64,000 nucleotides of DNA from contig OZ038422.1 of assembly GCA_964036155.1 (NCBI GenBank), forward strand, positions 39,455,201-39,519,200, in the 5' to 3' direction. Both the position numbers and the translations under genes were made by a program. The notes beneath the pieces are model-generated. The model saw nothing but the letters and a program-made list of their open reading frames with translations. It did no database searches and had not been told where the DNA came from. This DNA is from Diploscapter coronatus (taxonomy: Eukaryota > Nematoda > Chromadorea > Rhabditida > Rhabditidae). Shown piece by piece: positions 23,980-34,802 of the stretch. Each line of letters begins with the position of its first letter. Position 1 is the stretch's first letter.

Positions 23980-24970
23980 CTCTGTGATGATCTGTATCTG
24001 TTCTATTATCATTTTTAGGACATTGTAATATTCTGTGCCTTTATTTTCAATGGTAAACTCATGGTGAAAACTACAATAGACCGTAAAATGCACGGACACT
24101 TGTAAAATTGATTCAAAAGTGCATATATTGCAAGTTATCATTATTTTTTGTTTTCCATTTTCTCAAATGATTTTGAAAGGTTCATGCAATTTTATTTCGT
24201 ATTCTACTTTTCAAACTGGATGAACTTTTCAACATCTTATTCTCTAATTCCATACCGGTTCATTCAAGTGACATTCTATTTCTTCTAGTAGTGTGTTGTG
24301 GGGTTTTAATTTTAGCTCATTCCTATTGAATTATTCCAACTTCCTCTGAAATTCTAAATCTCAAAATTCCTGATTTGATCAAATTTATCATTTTTAATTC
24401 ACTTATTCCCTCATGACGCTGTATATATTATTATTATTATTATGGATTGTGAGGAAGTAGATATTGTACTTTTTGTAAATTTTGCACGCGCCTCGTCTTT
24501 CTTCTCCCTCGCTATTTCCTTCTTATTTTCTTTGCCATCTCTTCCACCTCTTCAAGGCGCATGCTATTTCGAGGGGGTTGAGCCTAGGAGGGGAGAGGTG
24601 CGAAAAGTGTGCAATATCTACCTCCTCACAGTCCATAATATTTGAATTTCGATGATAATGTATTTAATTTGTATTCTATTTTATCTAATTTTTCAAATTC
24701 TTTTCCGAAAGCGGTTACGTTTCAAGTAATCCGAAATCAAACGCCAAATTTCGAAATCAAAATGTGCAATTTGGTTTGACGAGTTCAGATGAATGTCTAA
24801 ACTCGTCGAAATATCATAAAATAAAGTTAAAATTACGAATTTTTTCAACGTTGCTATAATTGAAAGGCTTTAACCCTTGTGTCATACTTTTTCCTGTCAG
24901 AACTTGGAATTTTTAAGGATTTCGATTTTTGCAGATCTTTCAAGCGGTTGAACATACATTTGAGGAAACG
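23980..24970. other. RhoGEF 3' UTR and ERH upstream region
   Basis: There is no coding exon I can support. The stretch is AT-rich, with a (TTA) run near 24427-24441. An acceptor TTTTTGCAG ending at 24933, followed by a short untranslated leader to ATG 24971, suggests cis- or trans-splicing just ahead of the ERH gene. Confidence 0.45.
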
Positions 24971-25885
24971 ATGCCACACACGATCCTTCTAATTCAGCCG
25001 ACTTCCCGAGCTGATTCCAGGACATGGACTGACTACGAAGAAGAGTCCGACTGTTTGGAGGTCAGTTGGTCCACAAAACATTAAAAATGGTATTAAAAAC
25101 GCAAAAAATGATACGAGACATGAATCTCTCATCTTTCCAGAAAATGCGATTTGATGATTTCTGACTGTCAAGAACGAACTCAGTTTTATTTGATATATTG
25201 ATTTTCAGGGAATCTGCAAGATTTTCGAGGAGTTCCTGAAAAAGCAGAATGCGAACTCGGCGTCGATCACGTACGACGTGACCACGCTGTTCGAGTTCAT
25301 CGATAAACTTGCCGATTTGAGTTGCCTCGTGTTCAACAAGGTTCATGCTTTTCTATCTTAAAAATTTTGTAAACTACAAGGCATACGAAATAGTATTGTA
25401 CAGGGTTGGAAAAAATAGAATTTCTTCACAAAACTAGTTAAGCTGTTGTTTTATAATTCTCATATTTCTCTATTTTGGAATTCCTTCAATAACGTAAACA
25501 TATTCATCTTTCTTTGCTGTTTTTGGAAGATAAGAATCTGGAAAATGAACTGCTGAAAACTAGGCTAAAATGATGGATGAATGGAATGTGAAGGAGAAAT
25601 TTTGCAGCGATTTTTGATATTTCACAAATTTGTCAACGTCATTTTTGGCAAAATTTCAGTTACAAATTATTTCGGAAGAAAAAATTTAAAAAAACTAAAG
25701 TTGCATTTGTCACTAACTTGCATAATTTTTGTTTAATTTTGTGATCATTTTTGCTGACAGTGATGATAAAATGATTCGCTTTGCAGGAAACGACGCAGTA
25801 CATCCCACATAATAAGGACTGGATCAAAGAGAAGATCTTCACGATGCTGCGCACCCAGGTCAATGGATCGTCCTCTGCAGACTAG
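24971..25885 (+). CDS. erh: Enhancer of rudimentary homologue (ERH)
   Basis: Small dimeric nuclear adaptor protein linked to RNA processing and exosome-targeting complexes. Exons 24971-25060, 25209-25340 and 25787-25885 encode 106 aa, against about 104 in animals. It starts MPHTILLIQPTSRADSRTW, and contains ASITYDVTTLFEFIDKLADL and the hallmark YIPHNKDWIKEKIF near the C-terminus. The match covers the whole length without gaps. C. elegans has two ERH paralogues (ERH-1, ERH-2). I cannot tell from this sequence alone which one this corresponds to, though the highly conserved form suggests the canonical nuclear one. Confidence 0.93.
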
Positions 25886-26057
25886 TTGGCTGATGCGCAC
25901 CCCACTTCATTCCAATTCCATGTTTGGGCACGAGTCAGCAATTTCCCAACAATCTTTCTACCATTCTCTTCTTTTGTCCCCCAATTCGAAACTACCAAAC
26001 AATCCATTTTCGGTTAAAATCTGTCTTCAAAATTCTTCTCGATTCTTCAGTTCCAAA

Positions 26058-26903
26058 ATGAGTAGAGGAGCTCAAGTGAAGATATATTTATTCTAGAAAT
26101 TTAAAATTTGAATAGATATTTTCACGAGCTGATCAGAATGGAACACACTTGAGTGGAATGAATTCGAATTTTTTTTCCGGAAAATAACCAATTTTTATTT
26201 TCTTATATTATTTTTCTGGAAAAAATTAATTTTACAAAAATCCATGAATTCTTCTAATTCCACTCTCTAATATGGCTCATATTTCTTCTCTTATTCCTTC
26301 CTTCTGTATCATTTCATTTTTCTACATCCCATCTTCAGTTGTTCAGCGTAGTCCTGTTGCTCTGTATCGCCATTTTATCTTTATTTTTCGAAATTCAATT
26401 CTTTCAATTGTCGGTGACACAATCAGTTTTCCACGAAAATATCGTTTTTAAACTTTTTTTTTTTTTTTTCATTTTTCTCTTCTGCAGAAATTTGTTTTAA
26501 CTGATCTCCATTCATTTTTATCGTTTTTCGTGTTTAGGGAGTATTTTGGTTATTTTCCATATTTCCCACTCGTTTATCTCAGTATAACTTTCATTTTTAT
26601 CGTCTCGTTGAGTTTTTTGATAATAAATTTGAAAAGGGTCGAATTTTCACAGCCTCCGGATTTGAAGGTGAAGAATGGCTTAAAACCATAGGATATTTTG
26701 GTTTTCAGATTTTGAGAATTTACCAAGGCGAACTTTTTTCAGAGTAGTCCTTTCAGTCGGTGATCGGACGATTCAAGAAGTTCCACGACGATAAGGAACC
26801 TGAAGGGTCTGACGACGTACATGGCCCAACCACAGCTTCACTGACAAATCGGTACGCCATCAGATTTTGCGAATTCCCAAAAATCACTTTCTCTCACATT
26901 TGA
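26058..26903 (+). CDS. Candidate orphan exons (short ORF or first exons of an unresolved transcript)
   Basis: A possible start ATG at 26058 follows an acceptor (TTCTTCAG ending 26050), as in a trans-spliced leader exon. It reads MSRGAQ to a donor at 26076. An acceptor at 26756 opens an in-phase exon, SVIGRFKKFHDDKEPEGSDD and on, to a donor at 26852 (phase 2). If that donor is not used, the frame ends at TGA 26903, giving a protein of about 54 aa. The codons look coding, unlike the surroundings. I could not find the following exon. Joining to the exc-4 first exon would hit a stop at once, so it would be a leader only. I recognise no family. Confidence 0.35.
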
Positions 26904-29900
26904 GTGGAAGGGCAGTTTCATATCCCTTCAATCTCCTCTTCTTGCCTTTTTTGTCCTAATCTTTCCTCCTTCCTTTCCCCTTCTTCCTTTGCATCTCCGG
27001 TTTTGGCCCTTTCTCGCTTCTTTTTCTCCGCTTCTCTCGGTTTTTGTCCATCTATCGACGTATTTGCTTTTGAAGCGAGAGAGAGAGATCGATTCTATCG
27101 GTCGTTTTCCTGCATTTCTTCGCACAGCGGTTTGCTGCTGCTTCTGCATCAGCAGTCCGGGCGCAGGCCCGTAGTGCGTTGTCTGTCTGTCCGACTGCCC
27201 GATCGCACTGCACGGCTATTTTAGCGCCTCTCCATTCTCACACATCTTCCTGCCCTTTTTTGCCCTCCTGTTTGCCTGATCCTATACGAGACTTATCATT
27301 GACTTCTTGTATTTGACACTGACTTTTAGAGATGACGTTGACAGAAATTTCTGTGATTTTGCAATTGTGGTTTGCCAATAAGTTTTGAAATTATATATAA
27401 AAAAAAAGTTGACCTGTTTGATGTCTCCCCTTTCTCTGACCAAAAATAGCACTGGAACAAAAACCAGGTTTTTTTTTTCGTTTCAAGAACTTATTGGACA
27501 ACTCAAAACAACAAGTATGGTCTAAGATGCATTTATACGCATAGTTAGGAGGGACACAGGGACAGGGGAAAATGGCCTTAAGCACGTCATTTGCTTGTTG
27601 CTGTTGCCTCTGCCTCGGAGGCTGTTTTTCGGCCTTTGTCGGTGTAACGCAGTTGCGCAGTTCACCACCTTGCATAATGAGTAATTAGGCTACTCCCACT
27701 TGAACGCCAACAAACATTTCAAGTGCAACACATTCAAGGGGAGAGTCGGTGAAAGTCAGAGAAAAAAGATGCAAAGAGGAGAAAATAGTAGAGAAAAGTA
27801 AGAAAAAAGGCGCAGAGACAGGAAGGAAATGTAGGCTGGCAATCACCCAATTCCCCCTGTAGTTGCGAACGGATTATTCTTGTTTCCTCCCAACCACTTG
27901 CTCACTCTCTTCTTCCTTACTCTACCCCGTCACCTTTTTCATAATCGTTTCATCGCGCAATATGTTAGACATACAGAGGAATTAGTGAAAGGGATAGGGA
28001 TGCATGGATGGATGGATGGATGGATGGATAGGGATACAGGCAGGAAACGGATAGGAAAGGGAGATTTGGAAAGAGAAAGGAGGAGAGAACAGGAATGTGC
28101 TGCAGAGAAAAAGATGAGAGAAATTGGACGACGGATTGCCCTACGTGGATGTGTATTTCGATATGTATGTTTCGTTTTAGTCCAGGCTAGAACATTTGTG
28201 ATTTGTATGGTTTTCCGGTCGATTGTGTGAGAGGAGAGTCATCCTGATAGAGAACTTAGCTAAATTTCGATACAAAAATCTTCTGATTTTCTAGTTTTTA
28301 TTTTTACCTTGAATTTCTTACATGGGATATTCATTTCTCTTGACGATGTTACGTAGAGGAATACGTTGATGAACTATTCTTCACACAAAGGTGACGTATG
28401 ACTTTTATAGGAGTACGCTTTTATCTCCCTTTACATTGTAATCTATCAGATTCATTCCATTCATGGTTTTCATCGATTCATCAATCGCCCATTTTCACAT
28501 TTCGTATAGGCGTGCGTGCAGAACGTGCAGATTCACCAGCCGTTTATTGCTTCACGCCCCGCAAATTTGTTCAGCAAAAACTAAATAAACAAATTTGTCC
28601 GGCGCCTATCAGCGGAAAATTTTTAATGAATCACACCGCTATGTGATGGGCGATGATTACTTTGCCCATTCCTCCTCTTTATTATTGAATATTAAGAGGT
28701 TTATCTGGTTCTACCAAATTCTCTTCCTCGTGCTTGAATTAGGTGAATCACACCCCTCTCAAACTACGCCTATACCTTTATCGAAACCGAGAGATTGGCC
28801 ATTTTCACCTTCTCTTTTTATTGAGATTGGTTGATAGTTTATGGCACTGTTGTAAAATTAATATTCGTGTGAGAATTGGGAAATTAGGTCGATCGCCTCT
28901 TTTAGCCTAGCGAAATCTCTAAAGTTGCAAATATCGAGAGTGTGAGTTGTGCATTGTCATTTTGGCAGTTTTTAAAATGTGTAAAGAAAATATTTTGACG
29001 AGAATGACAATGATAACTCAATTATGCATTGTTCCTGCATTTGCGTTATTCAGATTCTCTAGCTCGACTATGTTCTTCTCGTACATTCCGAATTTATCAA
29101 TGACTGCGAATAATTTGATATAGACCTTCATTTTTCTCTGCTACCTCTTCCAGCCTTTGAAAAAAGTACGCTCTGCATATTTCAATTGTGCATCACTCGG
29201 CTCTCAGCCCGTTTAGCAATTCAATCAGTCTCGCAGTCTGCATTCAGTCACAATTCACTTCGTCAAAATGTTGACCGTTTGTCTTTAGAGTCCTTATTGA
29301 TCTTTGTCATTATGAATTTGTTCGTAGCGGAAACGAACAAAGAGGAGGAAGCCTGAATCCTCCCCCCTAACTGCAGATGTTCATCACTATAGTTGGTTTG
29401 ATCAGAAATTGACTAGATTGTCAGCCAGTTGTAACCCCTAACAATCGTATACAATTTGCGGTTCAATCTGACTTCTCTCGCCTCTCCTCGTTTCGAACGC
29501 TCGCGCGCTCTCTCTCCTCTTCCTGACAAACTTATTCAATTCAGCATTGGGTCTGCACAGTCATTGCTTCGTTCGATTGCCTCTTTTGTAGAGGGAGGAA
29601 TGCAAAAAGTGCCTTGCCTAAGAGAGTAAGCCACAAAGATACCAGCCAGGAAGGCAGAAAGAAAGCGGGCAGGAATTTAGCATAGGAATCGGGCATTGAC
29701 TTGGATGACTTAGCGTGATGCATCTTTTTGTTGGAAAGACAGACCATTCATTCCTTTCCCCTTCCCTCTACCCCACCTCTCCCACTCTTCATTCTGCTTG
29801 AAGGTTTTTATCTAATATGTGAAGGTCGAACGGAAAGAGAGTTAGCGAGAGTCTGAGAGAGAGAACAAAGACGCAGAAACGCGTCTTTCGCCAAGAGTAT

Positions 29901-31552
29901 AGCCCCTTCTCTTCATCAACTGAACACAGTTATCGATATCAGGGCCCACTTCAGTTTTATGATCGGGAATTTGCCTTATATCGACATTTTCTTGTGACTT
30001 TCAAGGCTTGACGCTGTTCAGGAAGTGTTGAGTTTTAATCTAAACTTTCATTTTTTCCCAAGAACCCTGCTGTTAACCATAAATTTCTCTGATATCTTTC
30101 TACTCTCTCGATTTTATGAGCTCTATCACTGTCACGTTTAAATGCAGCGTAGTCGGATTTTGACCGTATCGGGCTGTGAGCTGTGAGTCCGACTGTTTTC
30201 CCTTCCCCTCCATTCCTTTTCCTCTTTGCTTTACTCAGCCGCGCGACTCTTTTCTTCTTTCCCCCATTTTGCTCCTTTCTCGGTTTGAAGCTCGAATTTC
30301 ACCATTTCACTCCAACCTAAGCACTTCAAATCGACGCTTCCACACCGACGATTTGAAGAATTTGGCGTCGTTTTCAGACTACGCTCAAAATGTGCATGAG
30401 TCGTATTTTTCAGGCGATTTGAATAGATTGGAATTCCGTAATGTCTCCAATCACTTTCTTTGATTTCTTATCACTTCTCTTAACTTTACCCTTAATCTTG
30501 GCCTCGGACTTTGCGAATTTTCAACATGATCTTCTATTCCATAACTGAATCGGATATGGAATATGGTATTTTTTGTTAGGCTTTCAAAATCTCCAAATAT
30601 GGTGCAACATTCTGAAAGATCAGTTTTTACTCAACCTTAATCTGGCCTTTAGCAATTATAATTTCCCTGTTTGCCTCTGTTTCTGTATCTGCCGTATCGT
30701 TTTGCCAAGCCATTCCCCCTCTCGTCTCTCTTCAACACTTTCACTTTTCATTTTCCTGTGGATTATTATTCCCCCTCTCTTTTTCATCATTTGATTGAAT
30801 ATCATTATACTCGTGCGGTTTTCAGATTTCATAGTCGATCATATTCCCGATTCTCCCCAACATTTCATTCCACCCATTTATATGGTAGAGCACGAGGGTT
30901 GTTTTTTGAAACTTTCGCCAAACCAACAACCGGTTATTTCTTCATCAAAGAAAGTCGTTCATTTTTGATGAGTCGATTTTAAAATCAACAAATTCCTCGC
31001 CAATTCTCACCCTCATCCTGTTTTGAAAAGTCAGACAATTTTTCTTCTGATTTTTTCCGAAATTTTTCTAAAACTAATATGAATGATTGGCAGAAGATTA
31101 TTTTACTTGAAGTAATCTCAAACTCATCGATTTGTCCATCCTTTCATAAACAGTCGAACCGCAGTCCTTTTTGACCGCATTCATTCTGCTTTTCCTGTCT
31201 TCTTCCCGCTTCCTTCCTTTCTTCCCTTCTTTCCTCCCTCTTCTCTGTCCCTCTTCTTCCTTCTATTCTCCCTTTGGTTCGCTTCATTTGCTTCGCGCGA
31301 ATTTTGAAAATAAAAACGTGGCTCCCTTCGCGTTTTGCTGATTCTGAACGTGGAGTCGTGTATCTAATTCGATGATCGCCAAAATCGGCATTTTCCTCTT
31401 TTGATTTCGAAATTCTAGCGATTTTTATCGATTGGCTATCTCTATTTGTCAAAATTTTAAAATATCATCACTCTTTCGTTCTTTTTTTTCTCGAAAACGC
31501 TTCTAACAAATGCAAAATTCGACAAATTTGATTTCGTGATTTTCCAGATAAA
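26904..31552. other. Long non-coding region upstream of exc-4
   Basis: This 4.6 kb has no exon I can support. It holds pyrimidine-rich tracts, a short tandem repeat at 27999-28028, and GC-richer islands around 27130-27230 and 29490-29520 that stand out from the AT-rich background and could be regulatory. The open frames of 70-116 codons have low-complexity compositions. It probably carries exc-4 promoter elements or untranslated exons. Confidence 0.45.
27999..28028. repeat. (TGGA)n tandem repeat
   Basis: About seven copies of the tetramer GGAT/TGGA follow one another. It is a simple microsatellite with no coding context. Confidence 0.85.
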
Positions 31553-33317
31553 ATGGCAGACGACTATCAGCTGCCGCTGAACGGCAATGGGAATGGGAAC
31601 GGAGCGGCTCTAAATGGCAATAATAACGGTCATCACACGGAGTCGTCCATGAAACCTCTGCTCGAACTCTACGTCAAGGCATCGGGCATCGATGCACGTC
31701 GAATTGGCGCTGACATCTTCTGTCAGGAGTTCTGGATGGAGCTTTACGCATTGTATGAGATCGGAGTCGCTAGAGTTGAGGTGGGTGGGTGATAAGAATA
31801 ACGAATTCTGAGGCAACTTGCAAATGACGAAAACTATCTCTTCTTACATTCTTTCTCTCTACTTTCATTTCCTCTTCCCTATCCTTAACCATAAGTCTCG
31901 TCATCCCGTTATCTCTCTATTTACAAACTGCCGAATTTTAAACAATGAGGATATGGGAAAAAAACTTTGAAAGAAGTTCGTAAAAATCATTCTGTCTCGT
32001 GATTTTCAAGTATCTTATCCCATTTTTATTATGATGATTGAAGAATGAGAATTCAGGTAAAAACAGTCAACGTCAATTCTGAAGCTTTCAAACGCAACTT
32101 CCTGGGAGCGCAACCACCGATTTTGATTGAGGAAGACAAGTAAAAAAATTCTTTCAAAAATAAAAAAATGAGGAATTTTCAGACAAGCAACATACACGGA
32201 CAATCGCGAAATCGAAGGCCGTATTTTTCATTTGGCCAAGCAGTACGGAGTGCCTCTGTTCGAAAAGGACCAACTCGTTGAGAAATGCATCGAGGGACTT
32301 TACAGGGTTCGAGAATTTTCTAAACGAGTAAAAAATGGGACATTTTTCACAGAATTTCAAACTCTTCCTCCGCGCAAAGACCGAATTCGACAAGGGTAAA
32401 AAGGAGCCATCCCCGATTGAAGCTGCGCCCCCACAAATCAAAACGCATTACAATAGAGTCGTCGAACAACTCAATGGAATTGATCAGGTTGGGAAACGGA
32501 TTTATTCAGAAAAGGAATTTCCCAAGAATGAGCAAACAATCTCATCTTTCTTGACGAGTTGCATGAACTTGGAACTAATTGGTGAAAATGGCGTCCGATT
32601 ATGATGAATTCTCGTGTAAAATGACAGCTCTGCAAAATTTGATGAATAGGAAATTGGCAAAAATGCACTAAATTGAGCGTTTTTGTCATAAAGTGAATTT
32701 TCAAATTTGAGCTTCTGGCCGACCGAAGAACCCGTTATCTGGTGTCTGACAACATGACGGAGTACGACTGCGAGCTGATGCCTCGTCTCCATCACATGCG
32801 CATCGTCGGGCAGCGACTGCTCGGCTTCGACCTGCCACACAAATTCACGTATCTGTGGAACTACGTGCTCACCGCCTACAGGACGGCTGCCTTCATCGAG
32901 AGCTGCCCCGCTGATCAGGACATTATTCTCCATTATAAGGTAAGAAAGGTCGAATTTTGAACCAGACTTGCAATGTTTTCGAACCGCATGAAACGAGATG
33001 CTATGCTTTATCGCGAGAAAAAAGAGCACACCTTCTTTTCGTTTCTTGAAAATATCCACTGTCTCGTTTCATGTGGTTGGCCGCGCGGTTCGAAAACGTT
33101 GCAATGTCTCTTTTAAATTTTAAAAATGAATGTTGAAGAAATATGGGGAAGACGAAAAATATCAGCAAAAAAAGAAAATTGAATTTCACATTTTCAGGAA
33201 CAACTAAATCTGTTCTACCATCAACGAGAAAGTCTACAAACTCCAACCAAGACGCACACCATCCCTTCAAGTGTGCTCGATGACATTACGAGACTCGGAA
33301 TCGCTGCGAGCAATTGA
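31553..33317 (+). CDS. exc-4: Chloride intracellular channel (CLIC) homologue, EXC-4
   Basis: A CLIC/GST-fold protein; C. elegans EXC-4 is needed to keep the excretory canal tube open and localises to the luminal membrane. Exons: 31553-31780, 32057-32139, 32183-32306, 32353-32487, 32712-32939, 33198-33317, giving 305 aa. After a Gly/Asn-rich leader it reads LLELYVKASGIDARRIGADI, FCQEFWMELYALYEIGVARV and KTVNVNSEAFKRNFLGAQPP (the thioredoxin-like N half with the putative membrane-insertion helix and a conserved Cys in FCQEFW). The all-helical C half follows, with MTEYDCELMPRLHHMRIVGQ and TAAFIESCPADQDIILHYK. Similarity to C. elegans EXC-4 runs nearly end to end. An acceptor at 31547 lies six bases before the ATG, suggesting trans-splicing or a 5' UTR intron. 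The acceptor before 32712 is TTTGAG. Confidence 0.95.
31800..31940. repeat. Dispersed palindromic repeat copy in exc-4 intron 1
   Basis: TCTCGTCATCCCGTTATCTC and TTACAAACTGCCGAATTTTA (about 31897-31939) resemble CTCTCGTTATCCCGTTATTT and AGTTGCCGAATTTTACAGG at 34696-34735. The other side of the element (GAATTCTGAGGCAACTTGCA at 31804) is partly complementary to these. Confidence 0.45.
32964..33110. repeat. MITE-like palindrome in exc-4 last intron
   Basis: GACTTGCAATGTTTTCGAAC plus GCATGAAACGAGA (32964-32998) is mirrored by CTCGTTTCATGTGG and GGTTCGAAAACGTTGCAATG (33062-33107). The ~60 bp spacer between the arms is not coding. The element fills most of the 32940-33197 intron. Confidence 0.65.
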
Positions 33318-34802
33318 AATTGAGGATTAAAAGAAGAAAGGAAAAGCTCCAGAAAGATAAAATAGCAGCCCATGTCTTTTCACTTTTCATGTCCATGTAG
33401 CAATTATTATAAAAGAAGAAACAGGAAAATGAGTATTTTGAGAAAAGATTAGAAATGAAATTTCGATTCTGTATTTTTCTGTTGCTTTTCTATTTTTTTC
33501 AAAATTCAGACAAGTTGTATCCTGGGTGTAGATATATTTGCTTCCGTTCACTCATTCCGAAATAGTTGTTCATTTTTCAATCATATATTTGTTCCTTCAT
33601 TTCCATCGACCGAAATGTTCCTTTCGTTTATACTATTTCATCACTTTGTCTTCCTATAATTTTAATTCACTTCAGCGAATTCCATATACGTTTTTGCGAC
33701 AAGTATCATATCCACTCTTGGAAAGAATACGCAGGTCTAAAGTTGAATTGGGTTCGGAATACTTTTCCTGAAAATCGAAGATTCAATCTTCTGAACGAAT
33801 ATTCAACTTCAACAAAACTCTATTTAATCTAAGGATTTACAAATCTAAAGTTCTGAAAATCTGCACTATTGCTAACTTTGAAGGGAGCTTTTCCGCGATT
33901 TCTGAAATGGAGCAGTTTTCAGAAACTTGGATTCGCAAGTCATTCGTTCATCATTTATCATTGATCAATCGCCTAACCTCTAACATAATGACCATATTTG
34001 TGAAATAATGTCAAACGGTAGTGCATAATTGCTCATATCATCGTTTCATATTTATTCCTAACCTTTTCGAATACTAGACATCTTTATTTTTGGAATGGAA
34101 TATCATAGCCTCTTGCCTTCATTCTTCTTGTAAATTTGAACATTCTGAAGTATGTATCTATTCTAGAATTTCGTATTTTTGACTTTTAAACTTGGTAAAC
34201 TACTCGCAATTTGTCAACTTCGCAAGTTTTCAATTGTTTTGTTTGTGGAGTTTTTACTTCGTTTCATTTGAAGTCTGCAATTGAAGTTCGTGAAATTTCA
34301 ATTTTAGGCATCGAATGCTGCAAAGTTGAGACTAAACAGGATATTTTGATTTGAAACAAAGTTTTTATATCGGATTTCGAGTCTTTGACTAGCTGATAAC
34401 AGAATGTTGGTCACACTTCGTTCAACTACCTCACCAATTCATTAATTTTCACTAACTTAACGGCCCCTATAATTCGCCAGTTAACTTCCACCACCGCCAT
34501 TACTAAAATTCACCATTTTTCCTCTTTTCCCTACCATAAATTCTGGTAACTTTTACAAGCGGCGGTCATAGTGAACTGGTAAATTTTACGGCAATGTTGA
34601 GATGACGGGGTAACGTGAGGACGTTCACTGTAGCTAGGGTTAGGCGAGGGAAGGAAGGTAGAGAGAAATAGTGTGGGAAAAGATAGTTTACGTCCTCTCG
34701 TTATCCCGTTATTTCTCAGTTGCCGAATTTTACAGGAAGCCATCTCTAACGTCCCCTGATTTTCAGAGTTCAACTCAACGCTAACTTCAAAAGAGGAGAA
34801 GA
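33318..34802. other. Intergenic region between exc-4 and the GTF3C2-like gene, mostly repeats
   Basis: 3' UTR-like AT-rich sequence is followed by the repeat block at 34440-34740. An acceptor TTTTCAG ending near 34767, 35 nt before ATG 34803, suggests spliced-leader addition to the next gene. I see no coding exon. Confidence 0.45.
34440..34740. repeat. Composite repeat block (two dispersed elements)
   Basis: 34455-34515 repeats the 20640-20780 element (CTATAATTCGCCAGTTAACT, ATTACTAAAATTCACC), with a partial inverted end near AGTGAACTGGTAAATTTTAC (34570). The adjoining 34600-34735 is a palindrome: GATGACGGGGTAACGTGAGG against TACGTCCTCTCGTTATCCCG, enclosing GAGAAATAGTGTGGGAAAAG, a motif shared with 59188-59292. 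Confidence 0.55.

Noticed and set aside
27880..28230. 116-codon plus-strand open frame
   Set aside because: It contains the TGGA microsatellite translated as MDGWMDGW and has no splice partners or homology.
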